DNA from: Rotaria socialis
Taxonomy: Eukaryota > Rotifera > Eurotatoria > Philodinida > Philodinidae
Direction of reading: 5' to 3'
Assembly: GCA_905331475.1 (NCBI GenBank)
Contig: CAJNYU010001929.1
Location: 62,001-126,000, forward strand
Length of the DNA: 64,000 bases
Numbering within the stretch: the stretch's first letter is position 1; each line of letters begins with the position of its first letter. Shown here piece after piece: positions 47,241 to 59,791 of the stretch. Position numbers and translations under genes: made by a program. The notes beneath the pieces were generated by a model, which was not told the DNA's origin, searched no databases, and worked only from the letters and a program-made list of their open reading frames with translations.

Positions 47241-47621
47241 CTGTAAGAAAAACGAATTTATAGAAAATTTTCTTTTTCTTATTAATATTTTAATATGGAT
47301 TATTTTATCTTATTCCTAACAACTCATATATTATTGAAGTTCCTATATATGACTGAATTATGACCCTTTATCAATCAATAAATAAATAAAACAATTTTAT
47401 GAAATGAAAAAAATGTATTCTTCTTTTCTGATATAGTTCTAAAAAAAAGTGACATAAATATGTTTAAGAATAAGAAATAAAAATCATGCGAATCTATTTA
47501 TGCGTACAGTGACATGCACAGAAGCAAAAATGAGTGATTAGTGTCGACTTAGGTGTAGTTGATAAAAAAAAAGAGAAAGATAAAAGGTCTTTGTCTATTC
47601 TATAAGCATATACAAATACGA

Positions 47622-47641
47622 ATATATATATATATATATAT
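47622..47641. repeat. AT microsatellite
   Basis: Pure TA dinucleotide run downstream of the CYHR1 stop. Confidence 0.9.
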
Positions 47642-47682
47642 CTGAACAAGGGTACTGAATAGTAAAAATAGATTTATTTCAT

Positions 47683-49766
47683 TTAAGGTTTATCAAGTTG
47701 AACCATTAGTAAACGAAAACTAATTGATGACGATGATAACATTCTGTTACATTCTTGTGAACTGATGGGCAATTTTAAATATTCTGTTTCAGTATTGTTT
47801 TGATTAAATTCAAAATGATAAATAATTGGTTGTATTTGTGATGTTGATGGATCACCGTGTGGTCCCTTGAGAATAAAAAATTTCAAGTCGATTGTTTGAT
47901 TTATTTTAGATTTCAGTACTAATTGGTAGCTTAATGATCGTGTAATTGTTGTATGTGGATGTGGAATATTATCATTAATTCGAGCGCGTACTTGCCATTG
48001 ATACTGTAATGCTGTAAAACGTGATGTTTCAAAATAAAGTTTGACAACGAAATCATCTGTTCGAAATGGTTTTAAAACAAGATCTACATAAATAAAAACA
48101 AATTGTAATAAAGCTAAGCTTTTTTCTTTTTATGAAAGAAAACCTATCATATCAAGTTATTCGACAACTAGGCCTATTGAATTCGAAATATTTTCTAAAA
48201 TGCTATGTTAAATTGGTTATATCTACAATATGTATTAGAAGAACAATGAAGATAGTTCTATTTATATCATTGTATAATTACATGCATAATGATATTGATG
48301 TTCAAGAATTAAATATAATATTTATCGATGAGAGTTCTCATGTACGTCAAAATATTTAATAGAAACTGTAGCATTATTTATATTGTCGTTAATCAAGTAC
48401 TGAAAAAGATCACTATTACTTGATATACCATTATCGTTATCGACAGGAAATCAGAACAATTTAACTCTAAAGTAGATACAAATTACTGAACATTACTACG
48501 TAGTCACTGTTTCTTCGTAATTTAAACTGAAAATAAGTAGTGTTTCTTAACTCTAATTTAACCCCTTCCGGTCGGAAAGGGTTAACCAACAAGAAGCAAA
48601 ATGCAACACATAGAACAATCCAATTATTAAGATAATTTAGAGCGATCTATGTGTACCATCACTTTAATATAGTAGAAATCATTACTATCATCCTCCATCA
48701 TATAAGATCAATTTTTTACTGACATCATGTGACAATAAACATCTCATTCAGTGAGATTTCAGCGTTAGTTTCATCATATTCATTGTTTAACTTCTCATTG
48801 TTTTTGAAACAGTTGTCCTATTACCGAACAATCACTGTAAATTTTCAAAATTGATTACTTACCACTAACTCCAATTTGATTCAGTGAAAGTAAATCAACA
48901 ACTGTTTCAAGGGACTTTTTTTCGTCATCATATAAACATTTCTGTGCTTGTATTGTATCAATTAGTTCCAAACCAGTCTTATTTGGATATTCACATACTG
49001 TTAGATGTGATGATAAACTATGAAATGGTCCATTCCAATTACATCCAAGTAATGAATAGTCACAAATAGTTGGTCTATAAATTATGAGAATGTTCTTATT
49101 TTCTCTTTATTTTTCTATATACAATGAATGCTACAAACCGATCGAGACAAATTTGCGATTGATGATTCTTGATTTCTGAACGTAAAAAAATTTGAAGGCA
49201 ATAATCACATTGTATAGGTAATTCTGATATAGTTTTTTCAACCGCTAAATTTCTCGTACAATTTGACTTAGAAATTTCGCAACGACAATTTGGACTAAAA
49301 GATTATTTTCTTTTGTAAAGAACTTTTTCTCTCAATCAGATTTTTTTCAAACATACCACGTTGTTTGTTCATCTTTTAATTTACAATCAGCTAATAAATG
49401 ATTAAAGCATGAGGCACACATTAGATGTCCATTTACGCACTGCGAAGAAAAGAGAAAAAAAACAAGATTTCATAAGTTGATGATTTCGAAAGTAATTCTT
49501 GTGATTATTACTTGAAATATGGATAATGTCGAAAGATCCAAACAAATACAACAAGACAAAATAGAACTGATACGATCTTCTAGTAAACGCAATTTATCAT
49601 TGGATGTTATTTTAGATTTTTTTGTTGGCGGTTCATCACTAACAATTGAATCCGAAATTGGATTAATTGTTTCTATCATTTCATTCGTATCAGATGATAG
49701 ATTTGCCAGACCTGATAATGAATTCGTTTGTAGATCATTAGATATTGCTGTTGTTATATCAGTCAT
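47683..49766 (-). CDS. ZFTRAF1: Cysteine/histidine-rich protein 1 (CYHR1/ZFTRAF1), RING-type zinc-finger protein
   Basis: Five exons on the minus strand: 49766-49512, 49439-49357, 49294-49139, 49074-48863 and 48083-47683. Phases agree and give 368 residues (human about 310-360). After a polar leader with PPTKKSK, the RING-like Cys cluster reads CCICLDL...[13 protein letters not shown]...[11 protein letters not shown], then a TRAF-type zinc finger ([38 protein letters not shown]). The C-terminal domain has [30 protein letters not shown] and [10 protein letters not shown], closely following human CYHR1. Probable E3-like adaptor; molecular targets are little known. The start is the first ATG; a TTG upstream is ignored. 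The last intron (779 bp) carries a hairpin. Confidence 0.93.
48558..48585. repeat. Short strong hairpin inside a CYHR1 intron
   Basis: TTAACCCCTTCCG (48558-48570) and CGGAAAGGGTTAA (48573-48585) form a 13-bp stem with one mismatch and a 2-base loop. Confidence 0.6.
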
Positions 49767-50205
49767 CGAAATAAATAGATTTAAAAGACTCAACAAATCA
49801 ATAAATGACTAAGTTTGATCAAATGATTTTATAAACGAAGAACAAGTCCACGTGATACTGTTCACTCAGCTGACGTCATATCGTCATCAGTCATATGAAA
49901 ATTCATTGGTTAATTCTAACCAGTTATTAAATACTATTAACCTCTTTACTATTATCTTTTAAAAATAAATACACGTTTAAATAAAACTTAATTTAAACAT
50001 AAAATAGATGTTTTGTTTTATTATAATTATATGTATATATATATTTTTTTTATATATTTTACAACGAATGAGTATTGCTATTGGCCAAATTTTTTAACCG
50101 GTAAGACTGTAGCACTAGTAAAAAGAAAAGAAAAGAAAGACTGAGTGTAAAGAAACTGTTACTTGTGAAACGACAACTTTTTTATTAATAAGTCTATAAA
50201 ATAAA
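49767..50205. promoter_or_regulatory. Divergent promoter region between CYHR1 and CHERP
   Basis: The 439 bp between the two opposing start codons must hold both 5' ends and probably a shared promoter. A TGACGTCA palindrome (CRE-like) lies at about 49872-49879. No TATA assignment was attempted because the region is AT-rich throughout. Confidence 0.5.
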
Positions 50206-53200
50206 ATGTCAATACCACAGCCTCCAGACGGTATTTATTCTCATCTCTTAATTCAAATATTCTATAAGTTAATCAATTTTTAGATCCCGAAACAAGAAAT
50301 ATCATCGAGAAACTTGCTAGTTTTGTCGCTCGTATGTTTTTTCATATTTTCAATTTCTTTCAATAATCTTCTTTTGCTTATTGTACAATAATAGGCAATG
50401 GTCCAGAATTTGAAGTAGCAACAAGACAAAAACAAGAAAACAATCCAAAATTTGCTTTTCTCCGAGGCGGTGAATATCAACATTATTACCAGTTTCGTGT
50501 ACAAGCGGAAAAAACTTGTAAATATAAATGAAAAATGTTTTATTATATTGTCATTTACTTTCTTTTTCACAGTGCTTCAACAACCACCAAATCCTTTTCA
50601 TTTGCCACCACCAAATATGCCTCCTGCACCAACATCAATGTCTCATCATTCTTCTCGTCCGACATTGCCACCATTTCCTGGCCCTCCTCCTCCACCAGGA
50701 TCAAATGGTCCACTTCCTCCTTGGACGGTATTTTAATAATTAATTTCCTAAAAGAAGCAAAATAATCAAAATCATTTCTATTTATTTAGCAACCTCCACC
50801 GCCACATATATTTTCATCAGGACCCCCTCCAATGCCTATTCCACCAATACCACCACCACCTGCAGTTGTTATTGAACAAGCTTTTCAACAACAAATGCAA
50901 GCATTACAAGAACGCTTAAGACAAAGTGAAATAAATCTTGCTGCACAACGTGATTCGATGCAAATAAATAAAAAAGTATAAACTATTTAATAACAAAGTT
51001 CAATCAATAGCTATTGTTTCTTTTTTTAAATTTTAGACCAAGGTGCAAGAGAATATTCGAGCTGCTCGACAAGCACGTATAACAGCACAAGCAACTGAAT
51101 CGAATATTAATATTAATGAACTTGATCAAGCAACATTATCTATAATTGAAGCCTGTACCAAAGATAATATTACAGTATGGTGCCTTTTATTTTTGTTTAT
51201 AATGATAACAAAATTAATTTTGAAAATTCTTTTAGACTGGTCGTAATTGTATACTTAATTATAGTCAAACTACTTTGCAAGCTGAAACCATTTGTTTATA
51301 TTTAATTGATCGTAGCTTAGCACCTGAAGCAACATTTGATGCTCGTCTTCATTTAATTTATTTAATGAATGATATTCTTCATAATTGGTTAGATAATTAT
51401 ATTTTTTTCTCAAATATATTGAACTTCTTGTTTGTTTGTTTGTTTTCAGTATTCGTAAAGGCAACGATGAAATTCGTATGCAAATGAGCAAAATTATTGT
51501 TCCAATTTATTGTTTAGCTGTCGATCAAGCAAATGATGAACGTAAACAAAAACTGGTCAAGGTAGAGATATTATAATTAATTGGATGATAAATTTTCATG
51601 AGATTTTATTATAAAATCATTATTCACGTCCTTTCTCATACAGCTACTCGATCTTTGGGTAAAAAACAATTATTTCAATAATGACATTATGGAGGTAAAC
51701 ATAAATATTTATGCAACAAACTAAACTTAAATGCTTTGATTAGAAACTTCGTGATATTTCACAAGCAAAGAATCATTTCGAGGTAAAAAAAAAACAAGCA
51801 GCCTAAATTCAATACCTTTATTGAAAAAATTTATTTATTTTTATTCTAAAATAAAAAAGGATGCTATTCGTACAGAGTATGCTCCCATTATTGAAACAAT
51901 TGAAGCTGGCTTCGATGAAAAATATGCTCAACTTGAAAGACAACATGCAGAATTTGCTGTTCATATTCAAACACAAATCAATCAAATTCAGCAACAAATT
52001 GTTCAATTACATCAAGTTCAACAGCAAACGCCACCACCATTACCTCTACCACCACCTCCTCATTTACTAAATAATACTTTCGGTAGTGTAAAACTTACAA
52101 AATTTAATATGAATATATATGCATGCAAGAAAAATGTTTAGGTCCAACACTTCCACCAAATATGTTAACTCGAATGCCACCTCCATCCCAAACAAATAAT
52201 CCTAATGCGCAACAACCACCACCTTTAATGTCACTCAATCCATTTAATGAAAATGTGAGGGATAGTGCTAGTAAGTAAATGTTTCTGAATGAAAAATTCG
52301 AACTCCGAAACTTTTTTGATTTTAAAGATCTACGTCCATCATCAAATATTTATGATAATACTCCTCCAGCATTAATGTCAATGCCTATTTCTCATTATGA
52401 TAATAATAATCAACATGAAGATTACGCGAATACCATGAATACAACAGTCGAACAATCGTTCGATTTAAGTATGGTTGCTAATGATATACCTTATTATGAT
52501 TTACCAGCTGGTCTTTTATGTTTATTAGTTAAAGTAATACTTGATTTCAATTATACGCTGTTTTTTTTTTTTTGTTAAATACAATCTAACCAAAACTAGT
52601 GTTAAATTTTAATACAAAAATATTTTCACATCCTGAGATTTTAGTATTTACGAGTGAGAAAACATTGAAAGTGCTATTGAAATATGATCACAGATTGTAG
52701 ATCAATAATGTCTCGTTAGAATATAGAAAAGTTTTTCTTTTTGTATCTATGAAGAATTCAGGCGATTTGCGCCCTAGAGTATGTCATATGAAACAATCGT
52801 TATTTCATTTACTGTATCGCGTTTTACACTTTAATCCTATGTGAATTGTACTAAGAACATTCTGTTTATTTTTTTGTTATAGAATGAAGATTGTGATTAT
52901 AATCCAATAGATCCAGTACATATGCATTTACCACCGTCGGCACCAATAACTGAACGATTGTTAGCTGCTGTAGAAAATTTTTATATGCCACCTACACATG
53001 AAACACCCAGAAATGCGTATGTTTATTGAAATAACATTTCTAGAATTTTATCCGTATTTTTTGTTTCTAGTGAGGGTTGGGAACGATTAGGCTTATTTGA
53101 ATACTACAAAACAAAAAATGCATATAAATTTTCTAAAGAACGTCTGCAACGTCTTGGAACAAATGTAAATAATCAAGATGATAAAGAATATATACATACA

Positions 53201-53256
53201 GATAGACGACAACCATCTGATAGAAGTCGTTCAAAAAGTTCGTCAAGTTCATCACG

Positions 53257-53287
<31 letters not shown>

Positions 53288-54169
53288 CATTCGTCTGCAT
53301 CATCCTCATCGTCATCATCATCGTCATCTTCATCGTCATCAAAAGAGAAATTAAATTCAAATCAAGCAAGAAAACGTTCCAGGTTAATGAGTCATTTCAC
53401 TTTGGTTTCATTGATGGTAATTTATTTTACTTATTTTACAGATCTCGATCAGCATCACCGCCATATGATAAACAACAATCTATCAAAACTATTCTACCAA
53501 CCAAGTCTCGATCTCGTAGTACATCTCCGCCATCGTTCACATCAGCATATATACCTCAAAGGTAAATTGTTAATCAAAATTTCGTTAGCTATCAGGAAAA
53601 ATACTCATGTTCAACTTTTATCAGATCTATTTATTATAATCTCAGAAATGACAGTATCTATTTTCTATCGAATTATTCTAAATTTTGATGGTTTGATACA
53701 TAAAAATCATTTTCATAACACCTAGCTCTAGTTCAACAAGTGAAACACATCATCGTTCACATCATCATCATCATCATCATCACCATCATCAACAACAACA
53801 TAAATTAGGAGACTCAAATCTTGGTCATAAACTTTTACAAAAAATGGGTATGAAAACAAAGATTTGATGACAATTCTTTTGAACATAAACTATTTTTTTC
53901 CAGGTTGGCAAGAAGGTGCAGGTCTTGGTCGTCGTGAACAAGGCATTGTTGAACCTATCATGGCAAGTTCAAGTGTAAATAATGAAGGAAAAAATGATCA
54001 ATATAAAGGTATTGGTCATGAAGATGACCCATTTGAACAATTTCGTCGACAAAAAGCCAAAGGGTATGTAACTCGTTTAATTGCTGCACAAGCTGAAACA
54101 GCATCAAGACGGCATGACAAATCCGATGATGATACACCAGTATCAGATCGCCCAGATGAAAAGAAATAA
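50206..54169 (+). CDS. CHERP: CHERP (SURP, CID and G-patch splicing-associated protein)
   Basis: Eighteen exons: 50206-50230, 50284-50331, 50395-50517, 50573-50727, 50790-50975, 51037-51174, 51236-51387, 51450-51561, 51644-51694, 51744-51782, 51860-52082, 52142-52270, 52328-52533, 52883-53016, 53071-53382, 53442-53561, 53726-53847 and 53904-54169. All phases close, giving 846 residues (human 916). The N-terminus has a SURP module (DPETRNIIEKLASFVARNG, NPKFAFL), then a Pro-rich stretch, a CID-type helical domain (TGRNCILNYSQTTLQAETIC, HLIYLMNDILHN), a coiled coil, an EGWERLGLFEYYK block, an Arg/Ser-rich region with a long Ser tract and a His tract, and a C-terminal G-patch (GWQEGAGLGRREQG). 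CHERP associates with U2 snRNP and also affects ER calcium release. The acceptor of exon 13 is weak. Confidence 0.93.
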
Positions 54170-54280
54170 AAAAGACTATTAGTTTTATTTGTTGTCAATC
54201 TTGTTGTGTGTCTTTGATATGTTATCTATCTATAAATCTCTGATTGTCTTTATAATTGAATGAGTAAAAAAGTGAAAAAA

Positions 54281-54291
54281 ACTTGTTTTAG
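54281..54291 (+). promoter_or_regulatory. Acceptor upstream of RPF2 (possible spliced-leader site)
   Basis: ACTTGTTTTAG ends 32 nt before the RPF2 ATG and about 120 nt after the CHERP stop, with no visible 5' donor in between. Confidence 0.45.
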
Positions 54292-54323
54292 ATATAAAAA
54301 ATTAAAATAAAACAATATATATC

Positions 54324-55268
54324 ATGGTTAAGTTACAACGCATTCAACGTCCAAAAACTCAACGTGGTAAACGAGCTTTAAAAGAACGTGAGCCAAAATT
54401 AATTGAAAATGCTCGTTCATCATTATGCATACGTGGAAATAAAACAAATAATATTATGAAAATATTATTAAAAGATATTCATTTACTTAAATCACCGTAT
54501 TCAAAAATGTATCAAAAAAAGAATCCTGATATTTTTCCATTTGAAAATACCAGTAAATTAGAATGGTATTGTCAAAAATCGGATTGTTCACTATTAGCCT
54601 ATGTAACACACAGTAAGAAGCGGCCAAACAATCTTGTTCTAGCACGTTTACACAATCATATTGTTATGGATATGTTTGAATTTGAATTAAATAGTCAAAC
54701 ATTTCGTTCGTTAGATGATTTTAAATGTGTTAAATTCGCTCCAGGAAATAAACCATGTTTAATATTTCATGGAGAATTATTTGATAGCGAAGCAGAATAT
54801 AAACGATTAAAATGTTTCTTTACTGATTTTTTTCGTGGTGAAACAAATATGAAAGAAATTGATCTTAATGGACTTGAACATGTTATCACATTTACACTTG
54901 ATATACAGACGAAATTATTGACAATACGTGTTTTTCATATTGAATTGAAAAAATCCGGTCATCGTATACCAAGAATTGAATTAAATGAAATAGGGCCACA
55001 TTTGGATTTAACTATTCGTCGAACCAAATTAGCATCGGATGATTTCTATAAGAAAACACTTAAACGACCAGATGCTATTAAAGCCAAGAAAGTTAAAAAT
55101 GTGTCAACAAATGAATTGGGTACAAAAATGGGTCGTATTCATATGGAAAAACAAGATTTTAATCAATTACAAACAAGAAAAATGAAAGGATTAAAACGTA
55201 ACTTACCAACTGATGATGATCAAACTCAAGAAAAACGAAAGAAAATTGATCAAACTAATAAAGAATAA
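54324..55268 (+). CDS. RPF2: RPF2, 60S ribosome assembly factor (Brix domain)
   Basis: A single-exon gene of 314 residues (human 306). It starts MVKLQRIQRPKTQRGKRAL with the basic N-terminus of the family. The Brix domain covers about residues 28-235: SLCIRGNKTNN, LLKDIHLLKSPYSKMYQKKN, FENTSKLEW, THSKKRPNNLVLARL, FKCVKFAPGNKPCLIFHGE and a basic RIELNEIGPHLDLTIRRTKLA, followed by a Lys-rich C-terminal tail. Rpf2 with Rrs1 brings 5S RNP (5S rRNA, uL18, uL5) into pre-60S particles in the nucleolus. It starts 154 bp after the CHERP stop, same strand, with UFM1 84 bp beyond. Confidence 0.96.
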   Translation: MVKLQRIQRPKTQRGKRALKEREPKLIENARSSLCIRGNKTNNIMKILLKDIHLLKSPYSKMYQKKNPDIFPFENTSKLEWYCQKSDCSLLAYVTHSKKRPNNLVLARLHNHIVMDMFEFELNSQTFRSLDDFKCVKFAPGNKPCLIFHGELFDSEAEYKRLKCFFTDFFRGETNMKEIDLNGLEHVITFTLDIQTKLLTIRVFHIELKKSGHRIPRIELNEIGPHLDLTIRRTKLASDDFYKKTLKRPDAIKAKKVKNVSTNELGTKMGRIHMEKQDFNQLQTRKMKGLKRNLPTDDDQTQEKRKKIDQTNKE

Positions 55269-55340
55269 ATCACTATGAATATCTTTGTTTTTGTTTTTTT
55301 TTCTTTGTTTTCGAGAATAAATAATAACTTGAGGTTATAT

Positions 55341-55352
55341 TCTCGATTTTAG
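55341..55352 (+). promoter_or_regulatory. Acceptor ending directly at the UFM1 ATG (possible spliced-leader site)
   Basis: TCTCGATTTTAG abuts the ATG, and the whole RPF2-UFM1 gap is 84 bp. An ordinary promoter plus 5' UTR intron has little room, so trans-splicing is a reasonable explanation. Confidence 0.5.
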
Positions 55353-55845
55353 ATGGCATCGAATGAACAGACAACGTCAACTTCTAGCAGTGCTAAAGTT
55401 ACTTTTAAAATTACATTAACATCTGATCCAAAATTACCATTCAAAGTGTAAACGAAATCTTTGTGATTATGTTCTTACCATCTTTTTTATCGTCTTAATT
55501 TTATTCTTAGTTTAAGTGTACCAGAAAATACACCATTCACTGCTGTTCTAAAATTTGCGGCTGAAGAAGTAATTATAAATTTTTATTTTGTTTATATGGA
55601 AAAAAATGAACCCTATGAAAATTAATATTAACTAGTTCAAAGTTCAAGCCGCTACAAGTGCAATTATTACGAATGATGGCATTGGAATCAATCCATCGCA
55701 AACAGCTGGTTGTATACGAGAAATTTTATGTGTTCTGACTAGATCGATAATTTCTTTTTTCTTTAAATTGTTTGTTTTAGGAAATGTTTTTCTCAAGCAT
55801 GGAGCTGAACTTCGAATTATTCCGCGCGATCGCGTTGGTCATTGA
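55353..55845 (+). CDS. UFM1: UFM1, ubiquitin-fold modifier
   Basis: Four exons: 55353-55447, 55511-55568, 55636-55708 and 55781-55845, phases consistent, 96 residues (human 85). After an N-terminal Ser/Thr extension of about 10 residues, the fold follows human UFM1 almost exactly: [79 protein letters not shown]. The precursor ends GH; human ends GSC. Removal of one residue by UfSP would expose the conserved Gly used for conjugation via UBA5, UFC1 and UFL1, mainly to ribosomal uL24 at the ER. It lies only 84 bp after RPF2. Confidence 0.96.
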
Positions 55846-57969
55846 AATCAGAAGATTATTTTGAATCATTTTAACTTCTCTTTTTTGAATGTATTCATTT
55901 ATCTTAAAAAATAAATAAATAACTATTTAAGAATTATAAAATTGTTATTTTTATAAGGTTTATTGTCTCTAAGAAAAAGAGCTTTCTTCTAGTCGGATAT
56001 ATGAGTGCATCTTGTTCGGAATCAATGTTATCAAGATTGTCAGCATCTAAATAAGATCCCTATCAATTTCAGTAAGAACATGCTCATCAAGTTTATAATA
56101 ATATTACGCAAACACTCAGCAATTGTCGCTATACACAGATTTCAAATATTCTCAGATTGCGAAAGCATTTCGACTTGTCCACGTTAGGCGCTACTTTGCT
56201 GATCAAGTTTTAAAAATTTTGCTTTTCGATATGGACAGATCTCAGCGTATTTTCTGGTACAGTTTTCTACGCTGATTATGAATTTGGACTTTTGTTTTTA
56301 AAAAAACATTGAATTTTGGCATCGAAAACCGCGTTTTAAAATTTTTAATTTTCTAACCAAGAGATTTAAAACAAAAATGTAGACTAATATACCATTCGAT
56401 GCAGAATTTGATTCTCTACAAAATGATCTATTATTTTTTTACTGTTATTACTCAGGACAACTTCTAAGCTCTTGACAGTTTCTAACTTACTGTACATTTA
56501 TTGAGCTCCTATTTCAATGAAGCAACTTGATTTTTTTACGGAAAGATATATGTACGGTAGTGATCAATATATATAAACATTAAAAAATTTTAAGCATGTT
56601 AAGTGATTCAAATTTGGTCGATAAAAAAAAGTGCCACAGCGTTACGTTTGTGTTTTGCATTTTTTATCTGAGTGAAAATAGTTTTAAAAAACTATCTTTT
56701 ACTGCTTCAAAGCCCATTCGATTCTCTACAACACTGGTACCATAAGTATTTAATTTGAAGAAATAATTTGTCAAAAAATTAGAGTTTTATAAGCAGCCCT
56801 AGAGAAAAAGGGTCCTTTTTTGTCAGTGCTACGCGATGATAAAACCTTTCTGAAAACGCGACAGTTCAGTCAGACTAGGTCATTTTTGCAACATAAATAG
56901 ATTATGATGAACTGTGTCGAATGATGTTTGAACGATCTTGTTAGCTCTTATGCCTTTCGAGATAATTGCAAAACAATTTGTCAAAATGTCACATCGTTAC
57001 GTTTGGGCAAGCCGATATAATGATGATGGAAATGGGCGTGTAATTTTTTGAAAAATTGCATAGATATTAAAACAAAAAATACGACATCTCTCTTATTTAT
57101 CGAAGCACAAAGGAGTGATAATTTCATGCTTTTTTTGTTTTACAGAATCATTAAAAAAATGAATGATTCATATATCAGATTGACTTCTCTTTGAATAAAT
57201 ATATATTATTCTTAATGTGCATCGTGAGAAACAATATCAAGTAATTATGATGAATTTTCTTTTCATTTATTATTGAAGTTGCACCTCTTCACAATCGATC
57301 TTCAAGCAATTACATGAATATATTATGGGATTGTAGTAGAAAAGTCATGATCTATGGGACAACGATTCAATATATACAAGTCTGGTTTTTTCATTTCAAA
57401 AGTCATATCAAAATCCGTTCTATGACGTAGTCTTTGAAAGACAAGAACAAGAAGTAAAAGTTTTATGACGTGAAATGACCTCAAACAATGACGATCTAAC
57501 TACTCACGTACTCTTCTTCACTACAGTTAGAAATGTTAATTCGAAAAAAACTGTTCTGCCTGCCATGCTCTTTATCTTGACATGCCCTCTCAAATAAAGC
57601 ACGAAAGAAATTAACTTCAATGAAGTTCCTTCGAGAATTCCAGAAGTCACAATGAAACATGCATCAACGCTAAGAAAACAAAAAATCAAAGTATATTTCT
57701 CAATCAAATTATCTCAAAAGTTATTAAATATTTTCGTCTGGGCTGCGATTCGACCTATATTTCCTATAATTCCTATATTTTCAAAAAAAAGTCCTATTTT
57801 TGTCCTATATTTTTCTTTCGCCTATTTAGTGAACTGACTGAGAAATTGTTTAATACTAAGTACAAAATACGAAATAGTTCAAAAGAAAAAAATCATTCAC
57901 AAAGTGATCATGTACTAGTTTCGGGTTTTTAGTGAAGTTTTAGTTAGATATAAAAGCTGTATATATATA
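55846..57969. other. Intergenic, 3' of UFM1
   Basis: No gene recognised. At about 57740-57830, repeated TCCTATATTTT units occur, and again near 59440-59500, suggesting an interspersed repeat flanking the next element. Confidence 0.5.
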
Positions 57970-58868
57970 CAGCGGTGTGCAAAAATAATTGCCGTTAGTA
58001 TTTGATCAAGTTACTCTACTGAACATGATGAATATTAAAAGTTTTTTTTTATAAATAGATCATACATACACAAGAGTACACAAATATAATAATCGAGTTA
58101 CCTTTTTTTCCTTCAGCCAAAAAAGCAGTAAACACAAGAGCTTCATCGATACACTCGAATAGCTTAAGATCGCTTTGCCTATGTACATGGATTATGTGCT
58201 AGCCTAAAATGTGTGTTTGGAGAAGAGTGGAAGAAGCTATGAGCCTCCTTTTGGATCAAGATTCAGTAGCCGGAGTTTCAGCTCAATACGATGTCTTCTC
58301 GATTTTTAAAGCGGGAAAGAAATGCAACACAACCTTCTCCAATTTTGACCTCTATTTGACGCTGAAGATGAATTTTCAGAATTTGTTCACGTGGGGCAAA
58401 ATTTTATCTACTAGCCGATGTCTGTCTACTATCGAAATTTCAAGTCGGTCAGACATGTCATTGTTGAGATAGTTAGAAAATTTGGTCCGATCGCCATTTT
58501 TTCTGGCAATTCAACACACCGTGATCCTCCATTTGTTTTTACAACACCGTGTCGTTGGACCTCATTTGTATTTCGTTAGATACTATGGACGTAGAGTTTC
58601 TTTAAGAAGACGATTTTCATAGCGCTACGATTGCCCTAGTCGTGGTAGTGTAATATGTCTGTTTGACGTTCTAGAAAAGCGGTAGGCACTCGAATCATGA
58701 TGTCTCTCGCTCTACTGAACGACACTTTTTGAGGAGTCCCGCTCTGATTAAAATCTATAGCACATCCTTAATCACTGATAAAAGTTTCAGAAGAATCCGT
58801 TCATGCACTTCACATATATGACTCGAGAAAATGTGTAGGTGCAACGGCAATTTTTTTCCACTTCACTG
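57970..58868. mobile_element. Tc1/mariner-like element remnant
   Basis: The left end CAGCGGTGTGCAAAAATAAT continues to TGCCGTT, and the complement of the right end reads CAGTGAAGTGGAAAAAAAT then TGCCGTT. CAGTGGTGTGCAAAA-type ends are typical of Tc1 elements. The left end is preceded by TA; the right flank is TTTA, so the duplication is eroded. The 0.9-kb interior has no intact frame; fragments on the minus strand only faintly resemble transposase. Confidence 0.5.
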
Positions 58869-59791
58869 TTTACACACACCTGGAAAAAATCAGTTTCACT
58901 CTGTATTTTGAGGATATTGTTACCAAAAGAACATACGTTTTTAAAAAGCAACGGCATATTCTGAAAGCCGTGAAATTTGACGCCATCCTGTGTATATGCG
59001 TTTTCATTTACACTTATTTATTACCAGAAAAAATTGAGTTATGATAATATACAAAATAAACTTGTGGAAAATAATAAGCAATGAATGCTGATTATCAGGA
59101 CAATAAAATTAGGTTGAGATTTTTTCGGAAGTCATGTCCGTAATCTGAAATGTCTCCTTTAGTTATGAGAAATAGTATTTGTCTTTTTCATGTATTTGCT
59201 TTTTCAAAGCTTATGATCTACTTTATTGTTATTTATCGATTTGTGAAAAACTTTTATAATGATCCTCAACTTAGCGACTTATTTCAGTAGAAAAAATTAC
59301 AGAAGGATCTTGGCTACAGTTGAACTGTTGATAACAACTTCATTAAAACGATTTTCGGGCAGAGCAGTTAAAAAAACACCAAAACAATTGATCATAAGCG
59401 GTGTATACAATGTTCTCTCTTTTTGCCATTTTTTTATCGAAAATCCTATATTTTTGACAACCTTGATCCTCTAAGGATTCCTATATTTTTAAAAAAGTGC
59501 AATCGGAGGCCAGATTTTTCGTAAAAAAAAGTAAACTTTGAATAAAAACATCATGCTGCATATGAAGGGCAAAATCTTTTGAGTTCTTCAGTCATGCTTT
59601 TATTTTAATTTCAATATAGATTGGCTTCGTTCGAGAGAAGAGACGTTTAATCCAAAATAATTATGGTGTAGAAAATAAAAACTAATCGAATAAATCACTA
59701 ATTTGTCATTTTCTGCAATAGACTGATGAAATATTGCATACTATTAAACGTTTGTGTAACGATTTCTGATAGAAGAGACGCCTGTGCTGAT
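58869..59791. other. Repeat-bearing intergenic sequence
   Basis: AT-rich, includes a second cluster of TCCTATATTTTT units near 59440-59500. No gene recognised. Confidence 0.45.

Noticed and set aside
53133..53369. Minus-strand Met-rich frame
   Set aside because: Antisense of the CHERP Ser-codon repeat; the Met run is simply the complement of TCATCA.
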